Source of the DNA: JAJFVC01 sp039698075 | Lineage (GTDB): Bacteria > Planctomycetota > Planctomycetia > Pirellulales > Thermoguttaceae | Direction of reading: 5' to 3' | Assembly (NCBI GenBank): GCA_039698075.1 | Contig: JBDKTJ010000159.1 | Span: forward strand, 1-20,297 | Length of the DNA: 20,297 bases | Shown here: piece by piece, positions 6,451-14,033 of the stretch | How positions within the stretch are numbered: position 1 is the stretch's first letter | How the letters are laid out: every line of letters begins with the position of its first letter | Notes under the pieces: generated by a model | What the model was told of the DNA's origin: nothing | Databases searched by the model: none | Seen by the model: only the letters and a program-made list of their open reading frames with translations | Position numbers and translations under genes: made by a program

Positions 6451-7449
6451 TTACAGGTCGCCCAACTCGTCGCGGCGTCGCAACAAGAGCCAAAGAAAAA
6501 ACGGTCCGCCCAACAGGGCGGTAAGAATTCCCGCCGGCAATTCGGTCGGCGCCATGACGGTCCGCGCCGCCGTGTCGCAGACCACCAACATCGTGCCGCC
6601 GAAAAGCCACGAGGCCGACAGCAATCGGCGATGGTCCGGGCCGACCAGCAACCGGCAGATGTGCGGGGCCACCAGCCCGACGAATCCGATCGGACCGCAC
6701 ACCGACACCACCGCCCCGATCATCAGCGACACGGCGAAGAACAACGCCAGCTTGGTCCGCCGCACATCGACGCCGCGGCTGTGGGCAAACTCCTCGCCCG
6801 TGCACAGCAGATTCAACTCGTGCGTCAAGTACCAAACGATCAGGCTGCCGGAAACCACGAACGGCGTCAACGTCAGCACGTCGCCGAACGTCACGACGCC
6901 CTCCAGTCCGCCCATCACCCAACGAAGCATGCGGAACGAACGGGTGAAATCGCTGATGTATTGCAGAAAGAGGATCAGGCTGGAAAAGAAGAAGCTGACG
7001 GCCACGCCGGCCAACAACATCGTGGCGGTCGACGAGCCACGTCGGCTGCCGGCCGTCAGGGCGTAGACGACCACGATCGAGGCGACCGCGCCCAAAAAGG
7101 CCGCCAGCGTCACGCTCGGCACGCCCCAGAACAAAAAGATCCATTGCTGCTGGATGCAAACGGCCGCCCCGAGCGACGCCCCGCTCGAAACGCCCAACGT
7201 GAACGGCGTAGCCAAGGGATTGCGAAACATCGCCTGAAACGCCATGCCGCTGGTCGACAGCGCCGCGCCGGCCAAAAACGCCGCCACGACGCGCGGGATG
7301 CGCAGTTGCCAAAGGATATCGAACGACCAGCCGTCGCCCGAGCGGCTCCAAAGCGACTGCAACGGGATCGGCTCCATGCCCACGAACGGAGCGACGGCCA
7401 GCGCCGCCAGCGCCACGACGAACAAGACGGGAATGGTCCAACGATTCAT
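6451..7449 (-). CDS. FecCD/BtuC-family ABC importer permease
   Basis: This is the inner-membrane channel subunit of a type II ABC importer for iron chelates, haem or cobalamin. Length (332 residues) is normal for the family. Hallmark segments are LRIPRVVAAFLAGAALSTSG (49-68), FRNPLATPFTLGVSSGASLG (75-94), RWVMGG (176-181), GPIGFVGLVAPHICRLLVG (252-270), which includes the ATPase-coupling loop, and ELPAGILTALLGGPFF near the C-terminus. About ten transmembrane helices are expected. It is the last gene of the import operon; its ATG overlaps the stop of the ATPase gene by an ATGA (7446-7449), so the two are translationally coupled. Substrate cannot be read from this subunit. Confidence 0.93.
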   Translation of the reverse strand: MNRWTIPVLFVVALAALAVAPFVGMEPIPLQSLWSRSGDGWSFDILWQLRIPRVVAAFLAGAALSTSGMAFQAMFRNPLATPFTLGVSSGASLGAAVCIQQQWIFLFWGVPSVTLAAFLGAVASIVVVYALTAGSRRGSSTATMLLAGVAVSFFFSSLILFLQYISDFTRSFRMLRWVMGGLEGVVTFGDVLTLTPFVVSGSLIVWYLTHELNLLCTGEEFAHSRGVDVRRTKLALFFAVSLMIGAVVSVCGPIGFVGLVAPHICRLLVGPDHRRLLSASWLFGGTMLVVCDTAARTVMAPTELPAGILTALLGGPFFLWLLLRRRDELGDL

Positions 7450-8279
7450 CGCGGCGGCTCCTCCGACGTTTTCAAAACACCGCCGCGAGGAACGATCATC
7501 GGCATGCCCGTCTCGGGATGCGCGACCAACAGCGGCGCCGCGCCGTAAATGCGTCGCAGCACGCCGGGCTCCATCACGTCGGCGGGCCGGCCCTCAAACA
7601 CCAGCGAGCCGTCGCAAAGGGCCAAGATGCGGTCGCTCTCCAACACGGCGTGGTTTAGATCGTGCGTGACCGCGACGACCGTCACGCCGAGCCGGCGATT
7701 GGCCGACGCCACCAGCGCGAGAATTTCGTCCTGATGGCGATAGTCGAGAAACGTGGTCGGCTCGTCCAACAGCCAGACCGTCGCGCCCTGGGCCAGCGCC
7801 GCCGCGATGGAGATTCGCTGCCGCTCGCCGCTGCTGAGCGTGTCCATCCGACGGCCGGCGAACTCGAGCGCGTCGGTCGCGGCCATCGCCTCGCGGACCG
7901 CCTGATGATCGGACGCCCGAACCGTGGCGAAGGGACTCAGATGCGGATAGCGACTCATCAACAGGAACTGTTCGACCGAAAACGGCATCGCGCGGCTGTC
8001 GGCCTGCGGCACCAACGCCGCCAGTTTGGCCAGGTCCGACTGACGCCACCCGCGCCACGATCGGCCTTCGATGTCCAACTCGCCCGAAATCTGCCCGACG
8101 ACGATCCGGTCGAGACATTTCAACAGCGTCGTCTTGCCGGCGCCGTTGGGGCCGACGATCGAGACATACTCGCCTTGTCGAACTTGAAACGAGACGTCGC
8201 GCAGGATCGGCTTCCGGCCAATCGTGCAGCCGAGACGGCGGGCCTCTATCACTATGCGGCCGTCCGAAGGTCGGGTCAT
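7446..8279 (-). CDS. ABC importer ATP-binding subunit (FecE/BtuD/HmuV type)
   Basis: ATPase that powers the permease encoded next. The 277-residue protein has Walker A GPNGAGKTT (43-51), Q-loop Gln92, signature LSSGERQR (148-155), Walker B VWLLDE (168-173) and switch His206 in VTHDLNH. The TLSSGERQR signature and the LMSRYPHL segment (107-114) are typical of the iron-chelate/cobalamin branch. A C-terminal tail of about 30 residues after the family core (from GAAPLLVAHPETG) is somewhat long. Start and stop both overlap neighbours by ATGA (8276-8279 and 7446-7449), so the three import genes form one tight operon. Confidence 0.93.
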   Translation of the reverse strand: MTRPSDGRIVIEARRLGCTIGRKPILRDVSFQVRQGEYVSIVGPNGAGKTTLLKCLDRIVVGQISGELDIEGRSWRGWRQSDLAKLAALVPQADSRAMPFSVEQFLLMSRYPHLSPFATVRASDHQAVREAMAATDALEFAGRRMDTLSSGERQRISIAAALAQGATVWLLDEPTTFLDYRHQDEILALVASANRRLGVTVVAVTHDLNHAVLESDRILALCDGSLVFEGRPADVMEPGVLRRIYGAAPLLVAHPETGMPMIVPRGGVLKTSEEPPR

Positions 8280-9208
8280 GATTTTCGGCCCTCTCCGGCG
8301 GCGGGTTTTTTTGCGTCGGGATGCAACAGCTCGGCCAGGTCCTCAACCAACCGGATGAACCGCGGCCCCGGCACCAGCGCGTAATCCTGGTCGATCACAA
8401 AGACCCGATGACGCCGGACGGCCTCGACCCGCGGCAGACTGCTCCAATCGGCCACGATCGCCGAACGCCCCAAATCATCCACCACTTTTTTCGGCGCCAG
8501 ATCAACGATCACCTCCGGATTGAGCCACGCGATGCCCTCAGGCGAAACGATCGGATTACGGACGCCGCGCTGCTGGTAGGCGTTTTGACCGCCCGCCCAT
8601 TGCAAAATCCGATCGAAGTAACCGTCGACCCCCGCCAGATACACGTCGGCCAACTGCCCGCGTCCAAACGTGCGATCGAGGGCCAGCAACACGCGAGGGC
8701 AAGACTTTCCTTCCGTGCGGCGTCGGATGGCTTGCAGCCGCTGGGTGTATTGCTGGGCCAATCGTCGGCCTGCCTCCTCGCGGCCGGCGATGCGTCCGAT
8801 CGTGCGAAACGAATCCAAAATGCCCTCGACGGTCCGGTGCGACACGACCAGCACGGGAATGTGAAGTTTCTGGAACTCGGGCAACGACTGCCAGTGATCG
8901 TCGAGCATCACGATCAGGTCGGGATGCAGCCGGACCATCGCCTCGAAGTTGGGATCGTAATAGCCGCCGGTCCTGTTTTTTTGGGCGACCTCGGGCGGAT
9001 AGGCGCAATACCGGGTTACGCCGACCACGCGGTCGCCAAGCCCCAAGGCGTACAACGTCTCGGTGATGCTCGGGGCCATCGAGATGATCCGATGGCTGTC
9101 GCCGGCCGCAACCGCCGCCCGATCGGACTCGCCCATCCATCGATTCGCCCAAAGGCTGACCGAAAACAGCAGCACGATCGCCGTGATGAGGATGGTTCGA
9201 GCAGTCAT
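8276..9208 (-). CDS. ABC importer substrate-binding protein, cobalamin/iron-chelate class (BtuF/FepB-like)
   Basis: This captures the substrate in the periplasm and delivers it to the permease. The fold signature RIISMAPSITETLYALGLGD (40-59) followed by VTRYCAYPPEV (64-74) is the N-terminal half of a helical-backbone receptor; Y-C-x-Y-P-P-E is often seen in BtuF-like proteins, which leans towards a corrinoid, but iron or haem is not excluded. Residues 6-22 form a hydrophobic export or anchor segment with no lipobox Cys, so it is periplasmic or membrane-anchored rather than a lipoprotein. The C-terminal about 15 residues are charged and probably disordered. The ATG at 9208 has AAAGG only two bases ahead; a promoter placed close to the start may explain this. 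It is the first gene of the import operon. No TonB-dependent outer-membrane receptor is in the window. Confidence 0.88.
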   Translation of the reverse strand: MTARTILITAIVLLFSVSLWANRWMGESDRAAVAAGDSHRIISMAPSITETLYALGLGDRVVGVTRYCAYPPEVAQKNRTGGYYDPNFEAMVRLHPDLIVMLDDHWQSLPEFQKLHIPVLVVSHRTVEGILDSFRTIGRIAGREEAGRRLAQQYTQRLQAIRRRTEGKSCPRVLLALDRTFGRGQLADVYLAGVDGYFDRILQWAGGQNAYQQRGVRNPIVSPEGIAWLNPEVIVDLAPKKVVDDLGRSAIVADWSSLPRVEAVRRHRVFVIDQDYALVPGPRFIRLVEDLAELLHPDAKKPAAGEGRKS

Positions 9209-9518
9209 AACCTTTCAGAGTAGACGTCCGGTCGGGTCGGGTCAACGTCTCGGGCGGCGAGGTTTCTCGGGCCGGACTTTTTCTTATGCCATCATTTTGA
9301 TCTCGCGGAGAGTCAAAACGATGACACACGGTCGTCGTCCGCCGTCCCCTGGAGCGACCGGACTTGTTTTGTAAGTTCCTATTGTTCAACAACTTGCGCA
9401 CGCCACAAAAATTCGCACCCAAAACGCGACGACATTTGCATGTCTCTTGAGTCGTCATGGATCCGGTGCGATTGACGCACCCGAACAGCCCCCTGGTTCT
9501 CCAAAAGGATTTTCGATC
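9209..9518. other. 310-base intergenic region between the divergent binding-protein and small secreted protein genes
   Basis: Contains no credible gene. On the minus strand TTGACC (9245-9240), 17 bases and TACTCT (9222-9217) is a weak promoter candidate that would start transcription almost at ATG 9208. On the plus strand, towards ATG 9519, two small hairpins can be drawn: GACAT-TTGC-ATGTC (9431-9444) and GGTGCG-ATTGA-CGCACC (9465-9481). I saw no convincing plus-strand promoter and no conserved cobalamin riboswitch sequence on either strand. Confidence 0.4.
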
Positions 9519-9797
9519 ATGAGACGCGCGATGATGCTGTTGGCCGTTGCTGGAATGCTGTGCGTGGCGGCGGGTCAAGCCGAAGCCCACGGCCCGGGAC
9601 CCATGCGGCCCCATCATTACTATCACGGAGGACGACCGCCGGTCGTGGTGATGCGGCCGCCAATGGTCGTGGGTCCGCGCTATTGGGTCGCGCCGCCACC
9701 GCCTCCGCCGATGTGCCCGCCGCCCTGCTACGAACCCGCTCCCATGTCCGGTTTTTATTACTATGGCCGAGGCATTTCGATCGGAGTCGGATTCTGA
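9519..9797 (+). CDS. Small secreted His/Tyr/Pro-rich protein with CPPPC motif
   Basis: A 92-residue protein with a signal peptide (MRRAMMLLAVAGMLCVAAGQAEA, cleavage after AEA at 23) and a mature part of about 69 residues. The mature N-terminus is His-rich (HGPGPMRPHHYYHGG, 24-38), then comes a Val/Pro/Met stretch, a run of six prolines, PMCPPPCYEP with two Cys, and a glycine-rich end YYYGRGISIGVGF. The His and Cys clusters could bind a metal; this is an inference. AAAGGAT precedes the ATG with about 9 bases of spacing; the longer frame from 9447 lacks a signal peptide at its start and is rejected. It is divergent from the binding-protein gene and is similar in style, though not clearly in sequence, to the small secreted protein at 5996-6286. 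Confidence 0.78.
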   Translation: MRRAMMLLAVAGMLCVAAGQAEAHGPGPMRPHHYYHGGRPPVVVMRPPMVVGPRYWVAPPPPPPMCPPPCYEPAPMSGFYYYGRGISIGVGF

Positions 9798-9847
9798 CCG
9801 ACATGGACGGCTCCGCCGCCTGCGACTTCACGAAACTTGGAACGCGC

Positions 9848-11911
9848 TCAGCGACGAGCGGCGGCCGACGGACTGGTTTCGAACACCACGATCGCATAGA
9901 CCGGCAGCGGCGGCAGTTCGATCGTCGCTCCGCCGGTCAGCGCGGTGGACGACTCGGGCGACAACAGTTTGACTGATCCGGCCTTTTGCCATTTCGGTCC
10001 CACGGAAAGTTTCAATCCTTCCTGCGGCGACGGAGCGGCATAGTTGACCAGATGCACGACCAGGCGACCGTCGGGCAGCTCGTAGGCCGCCAGCGCCACC
10101 TTGTCGGAGCCCGTCACGCGGGCCGAAAACTGATCGCCGAGCGTCTTTTGCACCGCGGCGGCGATCTCCGCATGCGCCTTGGACAACGCGACCCACGAGG
10201 CATACGCCTGCTCCATCGCCGGCGCCGTAATCAGACTGGCCGGCAATCGGACGATCCGGTCGCCCTTCAAATCGGCCAGCGGATCCGAATTGCGCGGACG
10301 TCCTTGTTCATCGCAACGTCCGTTGTCGCCGAGGAGCAACAGCCCGCCGCCTTTTTGGACGAACTCATGAATCTTGCGGCATTCGCTGTCGCTCAGATGC
10401 GACTGGCCGGCGAGCACCAGCGTACGGAAGCCCTTCAGACGGTCCATGTTGTCGCCAAAAACCGTCTCCCAAGGGAAACCGTCGCGGATCAACACCTCCT
10501 GAACGCCCTGGACCAGCGACGCCGCCGCGGTTGCGTCGTAGGCCATCGACGCGAAGGTCTCCAAAACAGCCACGTCGCGCACCGGTCGGGCGTCCTTCCG
10601 CAAACCTTCCGTCTTATGGGCGAAACCGAGATACTGTTGCAGCGACTCGCGAAGCTCCGGCCGCTCGATGCGCATGCGCCCGTCGTGCTTGTCGTCCAAC
10701 CGCAACGCCCAGTTCGTGCCCGGGATGCCGTTCAAGGCGATGGCTTCGGCCACCTGAAGTTTGACCTCTTCGGGCTTTTCGGGCAGGTGCGGCTTGCCGT
10801 TCATTTGCTTCCAAGTGGTCGATACGACGCGATAGCCCACCGCGTCGGCATGTTTGTGGGCGCGAATCTGCGAGATCAGCACATCGCCCAACATGCGGGC
10901 GAAGTTGCCGTTCTCGGCGAACACCACGTCCATCGACCCGCCGATCATGGGCGGCCAAAGGGCACGTCGCTGCAGTCCGTTGAACCCGCGGGGATGGGTC
11001 GGATTGTTCAGCATAATCACGTCAGGCCGCACGCTGCGGGCGTAATCGGCGATTTCACGATTGGCCTCTCCGAGGCTCTCACAACGGAACAGAACCCACG
11101 CCTGCACCAGCGGATCGGTGATCTGACCGCCACGCGGCAACTTGCGCGGCTGCGCGATCTTGTCGAACGACTCGACGCCGAACCGCTTGCATTGGCCGGG
11201 ATACCGAGCGGCCATCCACTTCTTAAAGGCCTCCTCGCATCGCTTGCAGTAACACGGCTGGAAGTAGTCGTTGTCGAAATGCAGGCCGTCCAGGCCGACC
11301 TCCTCCAGGCCGACGCGCATCACCCGCTTCAGGTAATCGAGAAACTCCCGGCTACGGATGCACGGGGCCCAGCGTTTCTTGTCGCTTCCCCAACAACGAT
11401 ACTTGCCTTGCTCGTCGAGCTGAACCCACGAGGCGGCGTCGGGCACTTCGTTCGGAAAGGTGTTGGAGTAGATCGTCTGCCACTGGCAATAGCCCATCAT
11501 GCGAATCCCGTTGCGATGCGCCGCTTCGACCAAATGCTTGGTGCGCTGAATCTCGTCCTGTTCGTGATTCAGGCCGAACCCCTTGAAGAAGTGCGTCACC
11601 GCCAGATTGACGCCCACCTCGGACATCATGCGGGCGGTCTGCTCCTCGTGAAGCCGATCGTACCAGGCGCTCAAAAAGGGCGAACTGGTGTTGACGCCAC
11701 CCACCACGCTGCCCTTCGAGTGAACATAGTGACTCAACGGCTCCCATCCCCACCACGACCAATAGTAGAACGAGTTTTTCGGCGACGTCGGTCCGAGCGA
11801 CGTCGGAGTCTTTTTCACGACGTCCTCTTTTCCAAAAACCAACAAACCGTCGGCGCCCAAGGAAGCCAACCCACCGACGCCCAACATGCCCAAAAAGTCT
11901 CGTCGTTTCAT
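9848..11911 (-). CDS. Tat-exported GH42/GHL6-like putative glycoside hydrolase, copy A
   Basis: A 687-residue exported protein. The N-terminus MKRRDFLGMLGVGG is a twin-arginine signal (Arg3-Arg4). From about residue 45 a TIM-barrel-like region carries VTHFFKGFG (105-113), GLDGLHFDND (206-215), the Cys cluster CYCKRC (220-225) with Cys184 nearby, and AEN with Glu333. A C-x-C-x-x-C cluster of this kind is known in GH42 beta-galactosidases as a zinc site. Residues about 443-583 resemble the trimerisation (glutamine-amidotransferase-like) domain of GH42, including LVLAGQSHLSDSECRKI and KGGGLLLLGDNG, and the C-terminus looks like a small beta-sandwich. Substrate unknown; catalytic residues are guesses from conservation with copy B. 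I start at the second of two adjacent ATGs (11911) because AAGG lies six bases before it; 11914 is the alternative. Last gene of the operon, 77 bases after copy B. Confidence 0.72.
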   Translation of the reverse strand: MKRRDFLGMLGVGGLASLGADGLLVFGKEDVVKKTPTSLGPTSPKNSFYYWSWWGWEPLSHYVHSKGSVVGGVNTSSPFLSAWYDRLHEEQTARMMSEVGVNLAVTHFFKGFGLNHEQDEIQRTKHLVEAAHRNGIRMMGYCQWQTIYSNTFPNEVPDAASWVQLDEQGKYRCWGSDKKRWAPCIRSREFLDYLKRVMRVGLEEVGLDGLHFDNDYFQPCYCKRCEEAFKKWMAARYPGQCKRFGVESFDKIAQPRKLPRGGQITDPLVQAWVLFRCESLGEANREIADYARSVRPDVIMLNNPTHPRGFNGLQRRALWPPMIGGSMDVVFAENGNFARMLGDVLISQIRAHKHADAVGYRVVSTTWKQMNGKPHLPEKPEEVKLQVAEAIALNGIPGTNWALRLDDKHDGRMRIERPELRESLQQYLGFAHKTEGLRKDARPVRDVAVLETFASMAYDATAAASLVQGVQEVLIRDGFPWETVFGDNMDRLKGFRTLVLAGQSHLSDSECRKIHEFVQKGGGLLLLGDNGRCDEQGRPRNSDPLADLKGDRIVRLPASLITAPAMEQAYASWVALSKAHAEIAAAVQKTLGDQFSARVTGSDKVALAAYELPDGRLVVHLVNYAAPSPQEGLKLSVGPKWQKAGSVKLLSPESSTALTGGATIELPPLPVYAIVVFETSPSAAARR

Positions 11912-11988
11912 CATCCACCTTGATGGTTCGTTTTTCCGTTGAATCGTTTTTCGGAGGGCGATTCGCCCACGCCACGCTTTGCAGACGC

Positions 11989-14016
11989 TCAGGAGGCCGC
12001 GGCCTTGAATCGGATCGCGGCGTATCGAACAAACGACTCGGGCAACTCGAACGACCCGTCGTCGGACGGTTTCAACGTCACCGGCTCCGCGAGATAGGGC
12101 GAATACAAGACGGGCTGCTCGTCGCGGGCGAGCCAATCGCCGAGGCGAATCCGCAGTCCCTTCGGCTTGTCGTCGCCGTAATAGATCACATGCACCACGC
12201 AAGCGTCCGGCAGACGGTACACATCGACGTAGGTCATCGGCATGGCCGCGTCGCCTCCGTCCAATCGGGCGGCGAGCCCCTTCTTAGCCACGTCCTCGAC
12301 GGCCTTCAAAATCTCGGCGGCGCGTTTCGGCATGACCGGCAGCACGGCCATCCGGCTGCCCTTCGGCGGCAACGGAATCTGGCCCGGACATTTGGCGAAA
12401 TATCGGACATTCGGCCGATCCAACAAATCGGCGAACGGCAAAGGCTCGCGGACCTGAGACCTCTCGTCCCGCCGCCCGGTCGCGCCGGTGAGAATCAGCG
12501 CGCATCCGCGTTCCGACGCCGCCCGAATCGCCGCGCACTCCGCATCGCTCAGACTGGTCTCATTGACCAGGATCAGCACGTCGCGATCGCCGAGCTGCTT
12601 CAATCGCGACTCGTTGGCCACGCGATAGGCGATGCGTCCCAACAACGCCTGCTCGAAGCCGATCTGGCTGTTGCCCGAATGATACATCCACACGTTGGCG
12701 GCCGACTGCGAATCGACGTAAAGCGGCTCGTGATCCCGCGCGAAACCCATGTAGCGTTTCAACGCGGCGTGAAACTCCGGCTGCTCAAAAAAGGCGGCGC
12801 CATCGTGGTTTTCGGCCGGTCGCAGCGCCCAGGTCGCCGCACAAATCTGCCCGCCGCACGCCAGCGCCTCGGCCATGTCCAACTCGACGGTCGACGCCTT
12901 TTTCGGCATCAAGATTCCGCCCTTGCTGTTTCGGAGCCAATTAGTCGAGAACGTCACGCGGCCGACGGCCGTGCCCCGTTTCAGACTGCGCACTTTCGTG
13001 ATCAACGCGCCGTCGAGCACTTGTGGGGTGTCGTGGTTTTCGGCGATCGCCAGATCGTACCAATCCGGATTGCCGGGGATGAGATCCAGGTAGGTCGCCA
13101 GGGCCGCACCGGGCTTGCGACGATGCACGAACTCGCGCATCTCGCGGAATCGTCGACGGTGGACATCCCAACGAAAACGGGCCAACTCCTGCCGAAGCGG
13201 ATCCGTTCCCCAAGCGTCCTCCGCCGGCATGACGATCTCGGTGAAATCCGACACGCCGAAACGCTTGGGCGGCGTCGGATAACGCTCCGTCAAATAACGT
13301 CGAAACGCCTCCGTGCACTTCTTGCAGTGACATAGGTAGCGCGTGCCGTCGAACTCGACGCCGTCCATGCCCGCGTGGTTCAGACACTGATCCATCACAC
13401 GCTTCACATACGCAAGGTACTCGTCGTGGATGGGGCACGCATTCCAACGCCATGTCGCCGCTTTCGCATAGGTGAGCATCTCGCCCTTCTCACCGCGCTG
13501 AATCCACTGCGCCAGCTCCGGCACTTCCTTGAGCATCGTCTCATGGACGACCGTGTTGAACTGATGATAGCCGAGCACGCGGATGCCTCGGGCGTGCGCG
13601 CGGCGGGTGAAGTCGGCTGCCAAATCCATTTCGGCCGCCTCGGCCTGCAACCCAAACCCTTTGTAATAGTGCGTGGAAACCAGATTGATGCCGACCTCGG
13701 CCAGTTGGTCGAGGATTTCGTCCGAGTGCATCCGATGGAACCATTTTTCGAGCCAGGGTCCCGTCGTGATGCCGCCCGCCCCGCCGCCGTTGCGCCGATA
13801 GAATTGGAGCGGCTCCCACAGCGCCCAAACCCATCGCAGCTTGCCGTAGGCAATCCAATCGGGCACCTCAAGGTCGTCGTCCGGCGCGAGACGATGTCGC
13901 GTCGTCGCCAGTGGAGCGCCTAACGAGAACGCCGTTCGCGCGACGAACGGAAAACCGATGGCGGCCGTTACCGCGCCCTTCAACACTTCTCGACGTGTCC
14001 AACCATTGTCCTTCAT
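11989..14016 (-). CDS. Tat-exported GH42/GHL6-like putative glycoside hydrolase, copy B
   Basis: A 675-residue paralog of the next gene downstream, colinear over its length but clearly diverged. It begins with a Tat signal, TRREVLKGAVTAAIGFPF (7-24, Arg8-Arg9). Shared blocks are STHYYKGFG (114-122), GMDGVEFDGT (216-225), CHCKKC (229-234) with Cys194 nearby, and AEN with Glu326. Where copy A has FDND, this copy has FDGT, so the pocket differs and the substrates may too. A trimerisation-like region follows (DVLILVNETSLSDAECAAI) and a C-terminal beta domain. The ATG at 14016 places the Tat motif at the correct distance; the frame extends 35 residues further upstream but would overlap the neighbouring gene. 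The Shine-Dalgarno is weak. It starts 17 bases after the GH123-like gene ends, so the two are almost certainly cotranscribed. Confidence 0.72.
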   Translation of the reverse strand: MKDNGWTRREVLKGAVTAAIGFPFVARTAFSLGAPLATTRHRLAPDDDLEVPDWIAYGKLRWVWALWEPLQFYRRNGGGAGGITTGPWLEKWFHRMHSDEILDQLAEVGINLVSTHYYKGFGLQAEAAEMDLAADFTRRAHARGIRVLGYHQFNTVVHETMLKEVPELAQWIQRGEKGEMLTYAKAATWRWNACPIHDEYLAYVKRVMDQCLNHAGMDGVEFDGTRYLCHCKKCTEAFRRYLTERYPTPPKRFGVSDFTEIVMPAEDAWGTDPLRQELARFRWDVHRRRFREMREFVHRRKPGAALATYLDLIPGNPDWYDLAIAENHDTPQVLDGALITKVRSLKRGTAVGRVTFSTNWLRNSKGGILMPKKASTVELDMAEALACGGQICAATWALRPAENHDGAAFFEQPEFHAALKRYMGFARDHEPLYVDSQSAANVWMYHSGNSQIGFEQALLGRIAYRVANESRLKQLGDRDVLILVNETSLSDAECAAIRAASERGCALILTGATGRRDERSQVREPLPFADLLDRPNVRYFAKCPGQIPLPPKGSRMAVLPVMPKRAAEILKAVEDVAKKGLAARLDGGDAAMPMTYVDVYRLPDACVVHVIYYGDDKPKGLRIRLGDWLARDEQPVLYSPYLAEPVTLKPSDDGSFELPESFVRYAAIRFKAAAS

Positions 14017-14033
14017 GGCAATTTGATCCGTTT

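Noticed and set aside
9209..9518. Cobalamin riboswitch upstream of the import operon
   Set aside because: I looked for the conserved B12-box-like sequence on the minus strand and found nothing convincing. A covariance-model scan would be decisive.
9986..11923. Long plus-strand open frame (645 residues) opposite the copy A hydrolase
   Set aside because: Composition is Arg/His/Gln-rich without any domain, while the minus strand has a Tat signal and family motifs. It is an antisense shadow of a high-GC gene.
11912..12202. N-terminal extension of copy A (up to 97 extra residues)
   Set aside because: It would overlap the copy B gene and place the Tat signal inside the protein; the ribosome-binding site fits 11911.
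11920..13335. Plus-strand open frame (471 residues) opposite the copy B hydrolase
   Set aside because: Same reason: no recognisable domain or ribosome-binding site, and fully antisense to a well-supported gene.
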